A stretch of DNA of 64,000 bases from Ephydatia muelleri (lineage: Eukaryota > Porifera > Demospongiae > Spongillida > Spongillidae). Below the pieces are notes generated by a model. That model searched no databases. It saw nothing but the letters and a program-made list of their open reading frames with translations, and was not told where the DNA came from. A program made the position numbers and the translations under genes. Where the stretch lies: contig JABACO010000015.1 in assembly GCA_013339895.1 (NCBI GenBank), positions 7,407,923 through 7,471,922 of the forward strand, written 5' to 3'. Below are positions 10,185 to 23,527 of the stretch, in pieces. The number at the start of each line of letters is the position of its first letter. Position 1 is the stretch's first letter.

Positions 10185-13100
10185 ATGCCTTCGCGTAATC
10201 GAAAGAAGAGAACGAAGCAACGAGCGGAATACCTCCAAAAGCAAGAAGAGAACAAGGCTAAAGCCCGAGAGCGCTACAAGGCCGACCCTGAAAAAAAGAA
10301 GGCCTCTGTACGCGAGAGCTACAAGGCCGATCCTGAAAAAAAGAAGGCCTCTGTACGCGAGAGCTACAAGGCCGATCCTGAAAAAAAGAAGGCCTCTGTA
10401 CGCGAGAGCTACAAGGCCGATCCTGAAAAAAAGAAGGCCTCTGTACGCGAGAGCTACATCGCAAATATTGAACCTAAGCGTTGCTGCTAAAAGGCAGCGA
10501 TATGGAGAGGACCTCGAGGAGAACCGTGCTGCTAAAAGGCAGCGATATGGAGAGGACCTCGAGGAGAACCGTGCTGTTAAAAGGCAGCGATATCAAGAGA
10601 GCGTCGAGGAGAACCGTGCTGCTAAAAGGCGGATATACAGGGGTAATTCAGCTACCATTAAGGCAGCTAGAATGAGTCGGTATTGGAAGGGTCGTAGAAC
10701 TACCACTACCACTACCACTACCACCCAAAGGTATGTTATAGCATGCTGTATGTACCATTTAAAATCTAAGGGCTGCTATGCACGTGGCTCATGGCTTCCT
10801 GTCATGCACACATTAACACTCTTGTATGCCTGCATGACATATTATCAGATGTACAGTATGGCTTCCTACACGGGATGTTCCCTGGTAAAGGTCAATGTTT
10901 GTACAAAAGGTTATTTGTACATGTACATGCATCTGTGTCTGTTACATTGTAAATGTGATGTGCAATAAAGGACTATACACATGTGTGTACTACTGTAATT
11001 GCATTTTCAGAAATTTAATTAACAAGTCTGTCATGCGCATCCAACCCTTGCATGCAGCCGATTATCAGATGTACAGTAAGGCTTCCCACAAGTAAAAGTT
11101 CCCCATGTACATGTAAAGGGTACAAAAGGTAATTTGTGTCTCTCACATTGTTTTAAAGGTCCACTACACATGTGTGTACAGAAAATTGAGTTGTATGAAA
11201 ATAAAATAATTCACGTTATGCGCAGTTGGTGAAATGTTTTGATACATGATAAGGCATAATGTGTGGTAAAATAAAAGTACTGCAACCCTATCTTCTCCCA
11301 TATAGTTACTCCCTGTTTGAGCCCAACTCTCGCACACTAGCAGAGTATGGAGTGAGTCTTGAAAAAGCAATTCTTAGGGATAGTGAGCTTCTGAGTGATG
11401 TAAACAATGCTTTCTGCAATAGCCATCCATTGCTAGCTCAAAGGTTGTTACATTATCTGCCCGTGCAGCAGTAAGTAAGATTAGTGCAGATGCATTACTT
11501 GCTAAAGCAATAAGTGTACGAAGATCACAGGAAGGGTCACTGCTAAAAACTATCCCTAAGGTTAATGCAAAGAAGTTGCAAGAGAGTGATATTTTAGTCG
11601 GGCATAGGTTTCATACTGCTGGGGCTGAGCCTTACTTCTTTGATAATTCGTACACTCACAGAAAACAGCATGGAGCCATTCCAGTAGACCTCAATGGTAG
11701 GTGTGTAGTGGCAGAGGAGATAAAGGACAGGGATAAGGTCACCATGCGCCCTTTGAAATGGAAATGTACAAATGAGTGTCGCAAGCTCACTAGTGAAGAA
11801 GTAGCAATAGTGTTAAAAACAAATTCACTGTTCCAAAAGTCCATTGAAGACCTCAGAGCTGGGCTCGATGCTCTTGATTCAGGGTGTGGTCATGTTCATT
11901 ATGATGTCACTTTGAAATCACATTCTGGGTTTATTGATCAGCTTGGGCATCCTATTTATTGTGAGCTTCCAGAATGCTCTAGTCCATTGCGAGTTATTAG
12001 GGCAGCTATGCCTCACTATCCTGCATTACGGACTTTCACCAGGCTACTTTACAAAGCTCGCAAATGTCACATGACTATTTTGGCTATTGATTCAGCACTT
12101 GCTAGTGGAAATATTGATGAGCTTATACCATTTATGGGCATGAAGGACAATTTGTCAGATTTGTTTAGTGAGGATGGAGTTGAGCATGCTGTAGTTAGTG
12201 AAGACCATTCATCATCTGGTCTAGGCTGCATTGAGAGAGACTTGAAAGTTACGCATGCTGACCTTATAGCTGAGCTACAATCCAAGTTAATGACGATGCA
12301 GAATTTGCATGTTGTAGCTGTGAAAGACTGTTTCAGCGCAAACAAGTGTCTTGTGTAAACTTTAGCCTTGACAAATATGAAACAGATACCTGGCAAAGAC
12401 TGAAAGCCCATGTTTTGCAGAATGGTGTCACTGAACAACTGTACATCTGCCAGTACTGCCGCCCATTTCTAAACAAAAATACTATTCCAGCAAGATGTGT
12501 TCTTAATGGGCTTGTCACTGAACTCATACCAGACGAACTAAAATCTCTAAATGCTCTCAGTAAACAACTGATTCAGAGAGCAAAGGCTTTTCAGACTATT
12601 GTGCGACTTGGGACATATTCAGGTAAAGTGCCGGCATATAACGCACTTCAAGCCTGCAGGGGTTGCATGTTTTTCTTGCCACTGCCACTAAATAAAACAT
12701 GGGACACTTTATCGGAAATTGAACTTGGTGGTAGTGGTCTTGTAGCTTTGCCTGACCCTCAGTTGTACATAATTGTAAATGGTGTACCAACTAAGGATAA
12801 GATTGTGTGGCAAACACTAGTGGATGTTAATGCTGTAAAATTAGCCATTCAAAAACTCAAAGAAATAAATTGGCTTTATAAAAATGTAGACGATGCATCA
12901 TTAGACGAGGCAGCTAAAAATATTGTTGAAGTAGTAGACCAAGCTTCTAGCATAATGTTAGAAAAAGCATCGACTGGACCCACGGCCACCGCCAGCAGAA
13001 GTGCCGCCGCCGCCTGCAGCAGCGCTGGACCCACGGGCACCGCCAGCAGAAGCCCCGCCACCGCCTGCAGCAGCGCTGGACCCACGGCCACCGCCAGCAG

Positions 13101-13383
13101 AAGCCCCGCCACCGCCTGCAGCAGTGCTGGACCCTCCGCCACCGCCAGCAGAAGCGCGGCCACCGCCAGCAGCAGCGCTGGACCCACCGCCTGCAGCGTT
13201 ACCCCCGCTGATGCTCCCCCCAATGCTGCCCCCGCCTTTTTTACTGCCACCCGCATGGCCTTACCCCGGGGGGGGGGGGGGGGAGAAGAAGAAGAGGAAG
13301 AGGCCGAGGAAGAGGAGGCAGCAAAACTATTTATTTTATCAAAACAACTACACTTATCACTATTAATTTTATTGTTATTGTAA
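10185..13383 (+). pseudogene. Helitron N-terminal protein with DUF6570-like region, copy b (frameshifted)
   Basis: Same two-exon gene as the intact copy at 60,104-63,300. Exon 1 is 10,185-10,730 with donor AAAG|GTATGT; exon 2 starts at 11,306 after TATAG. It is broken by single-base changes near 10,480 (extra T), 11,440 (missing base) and 12,285 (missing base). Exon 1 has four KADPEKKKASVRESY-type repeats against two in copy c, and fewer RQRYGEDLEEN repeats. No Rep (HUH) or helicase region follows. Confidence 0.75.
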
Positions 13384-13545
13384 CATTAATTTTACATACG
13401 TATTTATTCAAGTTATATAGTAACTTGTGGTCGGGGCAATGCACAAAGCGTTCGTAAGGTATAGACATTTTGTCCATTGCACATCGTTCCTCATCACATT
13501 ACAGTTATGAAGCTTCGTTGACACGGAGAAAAAAAAACTTATGAA

Positions 13546-13841
13546 ACAAGTAAATAAAAACCTTCTCTAACGAGAAAGTTGGTGGGCATATAGGATTGAC
13601 AATGTTGGTGTAAAAAGCACGGAAACAAGTGTGACAGAAATGTTACTGGAAAATTGAAATAGGCCTATATTTAGCCCATTTTCTCAGGCGTGTGCTGCCT
13701 AAATGTGACTGGGCTAAATATAGGCCTATTTCAATTTTCCAGTAACATTTCTGTCACACTTGTTTCCGTGCTTTTTACACCAACATTGTCAATCCTATAT
13801 GCCCACCAACTTTCTCGTTAGAGAAGGTTTTTATTTACTTG
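13546..13841. repeat. Helitron 3' foldback, copy b
   Basis: Two arms of about 132 bp in inverted orientation around a 31-bp asymmetric loop. Each arm ends in TTATTTACTTG. Further copies are at 33,966-34,259 and 59,646-59,940. Confidence 0.9.
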
Positions 13842-13913
13842 TTCACATAGCCACAAGCCACAGCTATTGTTGTGGCATTCATATGTTGTGTGGTCACTTC
13901 ACTCACTCTATAG

Positions 13914-15166
13914 CTCTGTGCAATGTTCTGGCGTTAGCAGCACTGGGATTCTTCACATCCACCTTCTCTCCATTTCTGGTCAACAAGGTACACACAACAA
14001 GGTGTGTGTGTCATCACTAAGGAACTCATCTGACCCTCCCAGCTTCACATTTCCCTACCCCACGTTGGTTTGGTCTTCCTTGCTGGACCTGCACTGTATA
14101 TGCTCGCCGCCTTGGTCGCGGGACCTCTGTCAGACAAGTTTGTGAGTTGGTTGGGGGAGGGGGGTTTATGTGATCTCATTTTGGAAGGTGTGATCCTATT
14201 GTGACCCTCCATGTTGCATGTTGTCATGTGACCTGAGCTTTCAAGGCAATTGGGCCATAGCACTTTGCTCATTTGCAGGTTCCCAGTCCACTTTACCTTC
14301 ACTTACTATGTCTTTCAGGGTACCAGGCCTTTCATCATCTGTGGTCTACTCGTATGTGGGTCTGGGTACTTCCTTGTTGGGCCTGCAGACTTCATCGCAT
14401 CACCGTCAGTTACTTGCCATTTTTTCCCTTAAGTCACATTGCCATTGGTTACAGGAGGTTATGGCTGACCATCGTGTCATTTACGGCAATAGGGTTCGGT
14501 GCTGCCTTGACCTTTGTACCTGCATACGCTGACTTGTTGAATATTGCCAAGTTAGTTGCAAGCCAATCCTGACCTGTGTGTATGTGTGTGTGCAGTGGTG
14601 TGTGTGTGTGTTGGTGTATGTGCCTGTTTGGTTTTTGCTTATGTCATGTGAACTTGTACACATTTTATCTACCCATGGGGACTGTTGCCATGGGGACTGT
14701 TGCCTTGCAGATCACTGGACACTGGTTACAACCTGGAGTCCCTCACCACAGTGGTCTCAGGGATCATCTCCTCTGCCCTCTCCTGTGGGTGAGTCCATTC
14801 TCCTCCCCAGACCATCATGTAACCGTTCCTTTGGCAGAGATATGTTGGGGCCTTTTGTTGGAGGTGTGCTAACTGACTATCTTGACTTCCAAACAAGTGC
14901 TGTTGTGAGTATAGATGTACACACTAGATGCGCACACACACATACACACGCACACACACACACACACACAAATACACATACAGTTGAATTATATGGGTTA
15001 CATAAGTTTAATTCTCTTGTGTTAGATATTTGGTGAGATTCTGCTGGCACAGGTGAGCTCCTGCCTCTTCCTTGTCAGCTGACCTTCACTGACCTCGCCC
15101 TCTCTCCCTACACAGGGTCTGCTTGTTCTTCTGTTAACACTTGTTGAAAGACGTGTATCTACTTAA
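13914..15166 (+). pseudogene. SLC18B1-like: SLC18B1-like transporter, truncated partner copy C (exons 8-15)
   Basis: Exons: 8 13,914-13,987; 9 14,043-14,141; 10 14,319-14,404; 11 14,455-14,550; 12 14,711-14,788; 13 14,838-14,904; 14 15,026-15,052; 15 15,116-15,166 (TAA). Phases match the full gene and the frame is open, covering the C-terminal six-helix half (SDKF loop, DTGYNLESL, GPFVGGVL). The tail differs from copies A/B/D: it ends ERRVST. Exons 1-7 are missing; a Helitron sits in intron 7 and no transporter exons lie beyond it. It faces copy B tail to tail, about 590 bp apart. It is a diverged paralogue (exon 9 reads ISLPHVGLVF), not a recent copy of B. Confidence 0.8.
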
Positions 15167-15757
15167 TCCAGTCCCCAGTGGTGTCCATGCGTGTCTGTGT
15201 GTGTGTGTGTGTGCTTTGTTATTGTCATCATGGCGTCATGGTAGTCAGAGCTGGATTTACAATGAGTTGATAAGCAGCTGGCCTTTAGTTGGGAGTAACA
15301 TTGTTGTATGTGACAGGAGAAGACTTGCAATGTGTGGGTCACTGGACGAGAGCAACTGTACTGTGCAGTCCTATTCCCCCTAGCCATGTCACACCACCAC
15401 ACCCTACCACTTTTCAGGTTACATAATTGATGTTTATTGCACCAGGCTAGGAAGTAAAGGGCTGAAAGGAAGCATCAGCTGTGTTGCATCTTGACAATGA
15501 ATTGAGGCCAAACTCGCAGTATCTCTACATGTGAAGAAAAGTACTCTCCATACACCATCCCTCCACACTGTCCCTCCACGCACCATCCCTCTACACATCA
15601 TCCCTCCACACCAACTCTCCACACACTGCCATCCAGTTTCACAACTTCATCTCTTTTATTTGAATTGAATAATTGCTTCCGAAGGTGTGCCTCTCTGATA
15701 AATAATAGCATGTCATCAATGATGGCAATTATAGAAAAGCATGGAGCAACAGTACAA
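15167..15757. other. Shared 3' region between convergent transporter copies C and B
   Basis: No gene. It holds a short (GT)n and a TTTATT at 15,432-15,437, which reads as AATAAA for the minus-strand copy B. Open frames here are 3' untranslated sequence or chance. Confidence 0.6.
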
Positions 15758-18441
15758 TCAAGGACTTGTTTCTGTGTGTTTCCCGACACGTCTTTCAACA
15801 AGTGTTAACAGAAGAACAAGCAGACCCTGAGAAGGAGGGAGTGAGGGCAGAGGTCAGTGAAGGTCAGCAGACAAGGAAAGAGGCAGGCGCTCACCTGAGC
15901 CAGCAGAATCTCACCAAATATCTAGCACAATAGAACTAAACTTAATTCACAGGTACATGTGTGCTAATATGTGTATGTGTGTATATGTGTGTATGTGCAT
16001 GTGTATGTGCACATGTGCATGTGTGTGTGTATATGTATGTATGTGTGTGTGTGTGTGTGTGTGCATCTATACTCACAACAGCACTTGTTTGGAAGTCAAG
16101 GTAGTCAGTTAGCACACCTCCAACAAAAGGCCCCGACAAATCTCTGCCAAAGGAACGGTTACATGATGGTCTGGGGAGGAGAATGGACTCACCCACAGGA
16201 GAGGGCAGAGGAGATGATCCCTGAGACCACTGTGGTGAGGGACTCCAGGTTGTAACCAGTGTCCAGTGATCTGCATGGCAACAGTCCCCATGGCAACAGT
16301 CCCCATGGGTAGATAAATATGTGCACAAAATACATAGGTAAAAAACAAACATGCACACACACCACACACACAGACACACACACGCAGACACACACACACA
16401 CACACACACAGACAGACAGACACACGCACACACACACACACATACACACACACACAGGTCAGGCAACTAACTTGGCAATATTCAACATATCAGCGTATGC
16501 AGGTACCAAGGTCAAGGCAGCACCGAACCCTATTAACGCAAATGACACGATGGTCAGCCATAACCTCCTGTAACCAATGGCAACGTGACTTAAGGGAAGA
16601 AAATGGCAAGTAACTGACGGTGATGCGATGAAGTCTGCAGGCCCAACAAGGAAGTACCCAGACCCACATACGAGTAGACCACAGATGATGAAAGGCCTGG
16701 TACCCTGAAAGACATAGTAAGTGAAGGTAAAGTGGACTGGGAACCTGCAAATGAGCAAAGTGCTATGGCCCAATTGCCATGAAAGCTCAGGTCACATGAC
16801 AACACGCACCACACCCCTTACAGAGGGCCACACCTCCATGCAGAGGGCCAAACGAGACCTCTTAAGCCCCTCCTACTGACTCACAAACTTGTCTGACAGA
16901 GGTCCCGCAACCAAGGCAGCAAGCATGTACACTACAGGTCCAGCAAGGAAGACCAGACCAGTACGGGCCACAGGAACGTGAAGCTGGGAGGGTCAGATGA
17001 GTACCTTAGTGATGACTCACACACCTTGTTGTGTGTACCTTGTTGACCAGAAATGGAGAGAAGGTGGATGTGAAGAATCCCAGTGCTGCTAACGCCAGAA
17101 CATTGCACAGAGCTATAGAGTGAGTGAAGTGACCACACAACATATGAATGCCACAACAATAGCTGTGGCTTGTGGCTATGTGAATATTAAAGTACATACT
17201 ACTAGAAGACTGGACCACCAAGCATCCAATGCACAGAACCCCTTGCGTGCACTGAACAAAAGTCCACTTGCCTATGCACAACATTGGGAAACTTCTCAGC
17301 AGTGTGCACACAGCACGTGAAGATAGCCTCTGGACTGGTATGTCTGCACCAACACCATACAACTGCACTAGGAATGGGCTAAAAGGGGTGGGGCTTACCA
17401 CTGTCGGGGAGAAAGATGTACAATGGTACAAAAAGAAGCAAGGGGCAAGCTCCAATCACAACAAAAGGAAGCAGGAACCCTCCAAGCTAAAAGAGGGAAA
17501 ATAAAGTGGAATTGATGAAATATCTCATTGATTTGTTTTGGAGTCCCACCTCATATAGACCACTCCCAAATGCTGGTCCAATAGCAAATCCCATTCCTGC
17601 AGCTACTTCTACCAATCCCTAATAAGAGTGCACCCAAATGAAACTCTAGCCCAAGTGGTGGTCTACTGACCATCACAAGTCCTATATTCTTTGGATATAA
17701 GGCTGTGGAAAGGGCATACGAAGATGTGAAGAACATGGCTGTCCCTGTGCCCTGGAACAGTCGGAGGATGATGCAGATTGCAATAAATGTGCCTCCTCCT
17801 TCACCTATCTTACTCACTAACCTAGAACATCAGTTTAGTTGAGGGGAAAATGGTAATAGACTTGGCAAACCCTTACATGAATTTACATGCACATGAATCC
17901 TTCGCCCAAATGCATTGAAGGATACACCAATACAGCCACCTTACCCAGCTGGTGAGATGCCTCCAATACATTCCCTCTTACCAGGTATGTCCTCCTTACC
18001 CAAATAAGCTGAAGGACACTCCTAATACCAGTGTGCTGATAAGCAACATAAACCTTACTCCAATGGAGGAGCCCTGGGGAGTGGAGGGAGATAGATACAC
18101 TTGCGCTCGCAGATGATGGTGCTTCAACTGACATAGTATCCGAAGAAGGGCGACAGTATCACAACACAGAAGGGGGAGGCACTGACGATGCTTCCTATAA
18201 GAGTAGAAGATACGCCCTTCTGAGCAGCCTGGATGGTGTGTTGCATATTACATGGGAGAACATGGTGGTGGAAGGAAAGGTTGCATACGCCACGCTTTGA
18301 AGCAACGCGAGACTCACTTCAATAGGGAAGAACGGAGCGAGAATGGAGAAGGCGCAACTTAGGACAAAGTTTAAAAAGCAGCACACGGCAAAGGCCAGGA
18401 CATTTTTGAACCTCGGGAGATTTTTCTGTTGCGCTGATACG

Positions 18442-21400
18442 TGAAAGGAAATCATCTAGCACATGCAGACAAATGAATGAATGAATGATTCCAATACAAG
18501 CACAACACACGTGAATAGTTAAGTTATTACGTTATTATTGTCATTTCCCTACATCCTGTCTCTCCCTTTTATTTTGCTCTAGGATCCCACAGGTACTTGT
18601 CATATGGTCGGGATGGAGGTCTTCTGATTCTTTGTGGACGCTGTTCTGAGATACTTGCTGGTGGTAAGTTGTTAGAACTTTGATCTGCCTGATTATTTAC
18701 CTCCCCTTCAAGGGTATGCTGAGGACCTTCAAGCTGACCCTTGGGTAGCTCATGTCCAGGCTCTTTCACTGTCTGATCTGAAACACTCTCGGGTTCTGAC
18801 CTTTCATCTGCCCCTAACTGACCTTGCTGTGGTTGGTGTATTGCATTTGGCTGAAAATTGCCTTGTTGTCTGACTGAAGGGTCCTGCACAGAGGGTGGAG
18901 GTTGGGGAACAGGGTCCAAGTTTTTCCTCCTGTAGACAGGTTGAGAAGTATGTGGGTGTATGAGCTGCTCTAGATTATGAGGCTCCGTTTCTGCTGTAGT
19001 TTTGGGGGGTGTGTCCTCTGCTTCCTCACTCTCTACGTCTGATTCTGCCATTCTCTTCCTTAGCTGGTCGGCATGCTTCCTGCGTTCAATCCCATTAACA
19101 TTCACAATGTATGATAGTGGTCCGGTTTTCCTCATAATACAGCCACTTTCATATCCTTTTCCTTCTGGTCGTCCAACCCAAACTAAGTCTCCTATTGAGA
19201 AGGATGAGAACTTGGCCCTAGTATCATGATAAACTTTTTGCTGAGTTAAAGCTTTGTCCATGTAGTGATTTATATCTGGTTTCAAGAGGTCCAACTTTGT
19301 TCTAATCCTTCGACCCAGCAACAATTCAGCAGGTGAGCGGCCTGTTGACTTGTGGGGTGTATTTCTGTAGGAAATCAGGAAACGTTGCAGTGTCAGGTCT
19401 AAATCATCCCTATGCATCTTTGTAGCTGAGAAGCGCTCCTTAAAAGTCCTCACTGCCCGTTCCGCCAGTCCATTTGTTTTTGGGTGATACGGGGTAGCAC
19501 GAATATGTGTAATGTTATTGGCAGTGCAGAAGTCTTTAAATTCAGAGGCTATGAACTGAGGACCATTGTCAGATACTATGACTCGTGGTAAACCAAAACG
19601 GCAGAAGATTTCCCTCAATGCCTTTATTGTTACTGCTGCTGTGGAAACCTGCATTGGTTTTATCTCTAACCACTTTGAGAACGCATCAATGACTACCAGC
19701 CAATACTTGCCCTCAAAGGGGCCAGCATAATCTACATGGATCCTGGACCAAGGTTCACTTGGTGTGTTCCATGCAAAAAGTAGACTTTCCGGCTCCCGCG
19801 GACGATTCTGCTGACAAGGGCTACACTTCTTTACATACATTTCCACTTCCTCATCAATGTTAGGCCACCAAACGTAAAATCTTGCAAGCGTCCCTCATAG
19901 CCCATATTCCTGGGTGCCCATCATGTAAAGTGGCCAAAACAGCATCATGTAACGGTTTTGGTATGACAATCCTCCCTTGCCAGAGCAGAATATTTTCCTC
20001 AAAAGACAAAGAATCCCTTTTCTCATAAAAGGTCATGTATTCTTGGGGTATAAGCTTTCTGTCATTTGGCCACCCTCTCTCCATGTACAGAATAACCCTT
20101 GAGAGAAGTGGGTCTTGTCTAGTCAGTCTTTGAAGTTCTTTCTTCGATATGGGCAAGTCCCCTATACGAATGTTCAGAAGTGCTCCACTATAACCAGCCT
20201 GCTCGGTTGTGGATATGTTCGTAGTACGTAACGGAAGACGTGATAACGGATCTGCCAATAAATTGTGTTTCCCCTTGATGTACTCAAGGTCATAATCATA
20301 GGCACTCAGAGTAATAGCCCACCTTTGCAAACGATTGGCAGCCATTTTAGGAATTTCTTGATGCGCTCCAAGGATACGTTCCAGCGGCTTATGGTCTGTT
20401 TGCAGAATAAATCGTCGGCCATACAAATATTGATAGAATTTGGTGACACCAAAGATGATGGCAAGAGCTTCTTTGTCAATAACAGAGTACCTTTTCTCTC
20501 GATCCATCAAGGTCCGTGAGGCAAAAGCCACTGGTTTCTCAACACCATCTGACAACCTATGCAATAACACTGCACCTACTCCATTGTCACTAGCATCTGT
20601 CATAAGGACTAGCGGTAAAGCTTCATCGTAATGCACCAATGTGTCCTTACATGATAACAGCTGTTTCAGATGCTGAAAGACTCTGTCGCTCTCTTTTGAC
20701 CACACCCATCTTGTTGCGTTCTTTGTGAGTTGGTGCAAAGGTGTACATAGTGATTGCAAGTTTGGTAAAAATCTGGAATAATAGTTAATAGCACCAAGGA
20801 AAGAGCGTAATTCCTTCACATTGGATGGTGCTGGCATCTGCTTAATGGCCAACACATGCTCTTCAGTTGGGTGAATGCCATCTTGATCAATTCGATAACC
20901 CAAGTAAGTAACTTCCGCTTGCATAAATTTACACTTTGACTTCTTTATCCTAACATTTGCCTGCTTCAACCTCTCTAAGACTTCCTTCAAAAGCTTCAAA
21001 TGTTCTTCCTGTGAAGTTCCTGCCACCAGGATGTCATCAATGTACGCAGCGGTTTTCGGGATGCCCGACAAAATTTGATCCATAGCTTTCTGAAATATCG
21101 CGGGAGCAAAACTAACTCCAAATGGCAATTTTTTGAACTGGAAATATCCCAGATGGGTGGCAATGATCAAGTACTTCCTAGAAGCAGGGTCCACTTCCAT
21201 TTGGAGATAAGCATCAGACAAGTCCAACTTGGTGAAACACTTGCTGCCACTGAGCTTTGATATAATGTCCTCAAACCTTGGTAAGGGATGGGGGTCAACA
21301 TACACTTGTGGGTTAACTGTAGCTTTAAAGTCAACACATAACCGAATACCCCCACTACCCTTTGGGACACATACGATTGGAGATGCCCAGTTCAATTGGT

Positions 21401-22838
21401 GTGATTGCTGAATCAACATGTTCCAATACATTCTGCTCCACTAACCGATGTATCTCCTGTTCCACGGCCTTCCGCATTGGAAAAGGTAATGGGCGTGCAG
21501 AAAATAGCCTGGGAATAGCACCCTCTTTCATGTGAACCACTGCTTTATGACCATTGATGGTGCTAGGCTTCTCACTAAAGAGTTCTGAGTACTGCTGAAG
21601 CAGTGCCCCCAATGGTGTAGATGTGGTGTTTCCATTTGTACCTGGCGGCAATGCTGACCCTGCTTGTGGTCCCAACTTACAAATGGTGACACCCCTGGGC
21701 ATACGAATGTCAAATTCCTGGCACCAGTCTAACCCAAACAGAGGTTGATCATGCTGCTTCACCACCGTCACTGGTAGTTCCTTCCTCTTCCCCAATGCCT
21801 GCACATCAATAGTGGTTTCACCTAACGTTTCGACTACCACATTTGTGTATGCCACCAGAGTGTCTGCTGATGACAGGTAAGGGGATCCTATTCTCTTCCA
21901 GATTTGTTCGCTGATTACTGCTCCTAGGTCATAAAGCATTTGCACCCTTACTCCATTTAACAACACACTCAGACGTGCTGCCTGGCCTCTCAGAGTCCTG
22001 ATCTGTACTGTGTTCACTTCTCTTTCTCCACTGTCATCCCCATCTATCACTGAATCTGTGTATTCTTCATCATCTGGATCAATTGCTACTGCATTCACAC
22101 GTCTTTGTCTTGGTAGCCCCCTTTGACCACGGTGAGTAACTGTTGCTCTTTTTGACTTCATGCATACCCTAGCAAAATGATTCGAGGCCCCACATGAATT
22201 GCAGATTGCTCCTTGGGCTGGGCATTTCTCTCCAGTTCGATGTTTCGGGAATCCGCACCTTAAGCAGTCTCGCCCTTTTTCCAGTTCCTTAGGTGTAAAA
22301 CCTGACGTATTACGCATGCTACAACGTGCGTGAGGTGCGGTCTCTTGTAACCCCTTCACTCTTCGAATGCCAGACTCTGTTCCTGTATTGTCTTTCCCCA
22401 AGGCTTGAATCTTATGTTGCTGATTATGCGCCTGTTCCAAAACCAAAGCTGAAGCTTCAACTTGTTGGAGTGTAGCTTCATTGGTAGTGTGTATTCGAAA
22501 TAATTCTCTTTGCCAGTAATCGTTGTTAATACCAATAGCCAATTGATCACGTAAGCGTTCTTCTAAAGACTGGCCAAAACTACAATTTCCAGCGATGGCG
22601 CGCAATGCGATAATAAATTGTGATACAGTCTCTCCCTCTTTCCTATACCTCGACGCGAAAGTGACTCTCTCCGCTAGAATGCAAATTCCCGCCTGATAAT
22701 GCCTTTGCAACGTGCTTTTGTCGCCAAATATGTAAGGAAACCATCTAGCACAAGCAAATGAATGAATGAATGATTCCAATACAAGCACAACACACGTGAA
22801 TAGTTAAGTTATTACGTTATTATTGTCATTTCCCTACA
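18442..22838 (-). mobile_element. Ty3/gypsy retrotransposon Ty3-I, copy B
   Basis: Same insertion as copy A (TSD ATACG at 18,437-18,441 and 22,839-22,843), 4,397 bp. The 11-bp difference from copy A is fully explained by two single-base insertions, one 9-bp deletion and a 4-bp deletion in the 5' LTR. Confidence 0.92.
18569..22788 (-). pseudogene. Ty3-I gag-pol, copy B (two frameshifts)
   Basis: An extra base at about 19,891 (integrase zinc domain) and another at about 21,389 (start of reverse transcriptase) split the polyprotein into three frames. A 9-bp deletion near 21,920 removes three residues beside the protease active site. All other domains match copy A. Not expected to be autonomous. 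Confidence 0.88.
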
Positions 22839-22940
22839 ATACGCTGCTTTTTAGCAGAAGAGGTTTCACTTCAGTCTCACTCTTTGACTGAATTGTGTAG
22901 TTCTCTTCCATCTAAGGGTGTGGTTGCTCTGCTCCGAAAA

Positions 22941-23170
22941 TTATCTCCGGATACTACATTCCAGTGCAGGAAATCTTCTTCGGCATTCATCTGGTGTTTT
23001 AAGCGCCTTGTTCGAACTTGCTTCAGCACCAACGGACCCTACAAACTGTGTAATGTGAGCGTACAGGTATACAGGAAGCTCAAAGCGGGAAAGAGAACCT
23101 TCACTGTAGACCAAAGCAGCTACTGCGTAGACTTCCTTCCCACTCTTCACCAAGTTGGTTCTTTTTTTGC
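22941..23170 (-). other. Possible terminal coding exon, function unknown (copy B)
   Basis: Duplicate of 5812-6041, with the same acceptor-like site and stop. Confidence 0.25.
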
Positions 23171-23527
23171 CTGTTACGCAAGGAAAGAAAAAAATTACAA
23201 CTGCATACATACAAAGAACAATGACATGATCCTAAAGGACGTATAGTTTATACGTTCTTAAACTTTGATTTGTAAAGTGTAAATTCATAATGACTGATGA
23301 TGATGTGATACTTCCAACTCAAGCAATCGCCTAGTTGTACTCCGTATATCATTGCATACTTTCTCCGTGGTGACGTTTAAAAATAACCCGCGGTTAACTG
23401 CGGCAACCCTATTCTACATTTTGCATATACGCTTCTTTATTTGCAAGTGTAGAACTGTTTAGTTGTAGGATCCTATCAACCCCCCCCCCCCCCCACGTTC
23501 CTTGCTTTTGCGCCACCAATCTATATT

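Larger units (their letters stand above)
9621..13841 (+). mobile_element. Helitron HelX, copy b (4.2 kb)
   Basis: Coding strand starts TC after a host A and ends CTTG before a host T. A small hairpin (TTTCTC/GAGAAG around GTTA) sits 10 nt before the terminal CTTG, the Helitron 3' layout with CTTG as a CTRR variant. The 5' end has a short palindrome, GAACCTGC-loop-GCAGGTTC. The terminal 296 bp form a long foldback. The left flank is the (CA)n segment and the right flank is transporter intron 7. There is no target duplication. Confidence 0.82.
15758..22911 (-). pseudogene. SLC18B1-like: SLC18B1-like MFS transporter, copy B (all 15 exons, interrupted by Ty3-I)
   Basis: Complete exon set on the minus strand: 1a 22,839-22,911, 1b 18,318-18,441, 2 18,133-18,228, 3 18,000-18,073, 4 17,671-17,821, 5 17,550-17,618, 6 17,399-17,486, 7 17,272-17,343, 8 17,039-17,112, 9 16,885-16,983, 10 16,619-16,704, 11 16,472-16,567, 12 16,193-16,270, 13 16,077-16,143, 14 15,895-15,921, 15 15,758-15,826. 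All phases agree, giving about 445 residues without the insertion, near the usual SLC18B1 length. The protein would be a 12-helix membrane transporter; vesicular polyamine/amine export is the family role, not shown here. Intron 7 uses a GC donor. Exon 1 is split by Ty3-I. The ATG at 18,455 inside the LTR is in frame with exon 1b. Confidence 0.82.

Noticed and set aside
12876..13366. Proline- or alanine-rich frames in several phases
   Set aside because: Three-base periodic GC-rich repeat in the Helitron gene; only the phase joined to the Cys-rich region is meaningful. The same applies to 60,121-60,668.
14578..15036. Cys/Val-rich frames over the (GT)n introns of the transporter copies
   Set aside because: Intron microsatellites and wrong-phase exon reading; also at 15,942-16,573 and 57,122-57,615.
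17006..17455. A 149-codon open frame running through transporter exons 7 and 8
   Set aside because: It reads through intron 7; the phase-consistent GC-AG splice explains the exons, and the intron residues have no transporter character.
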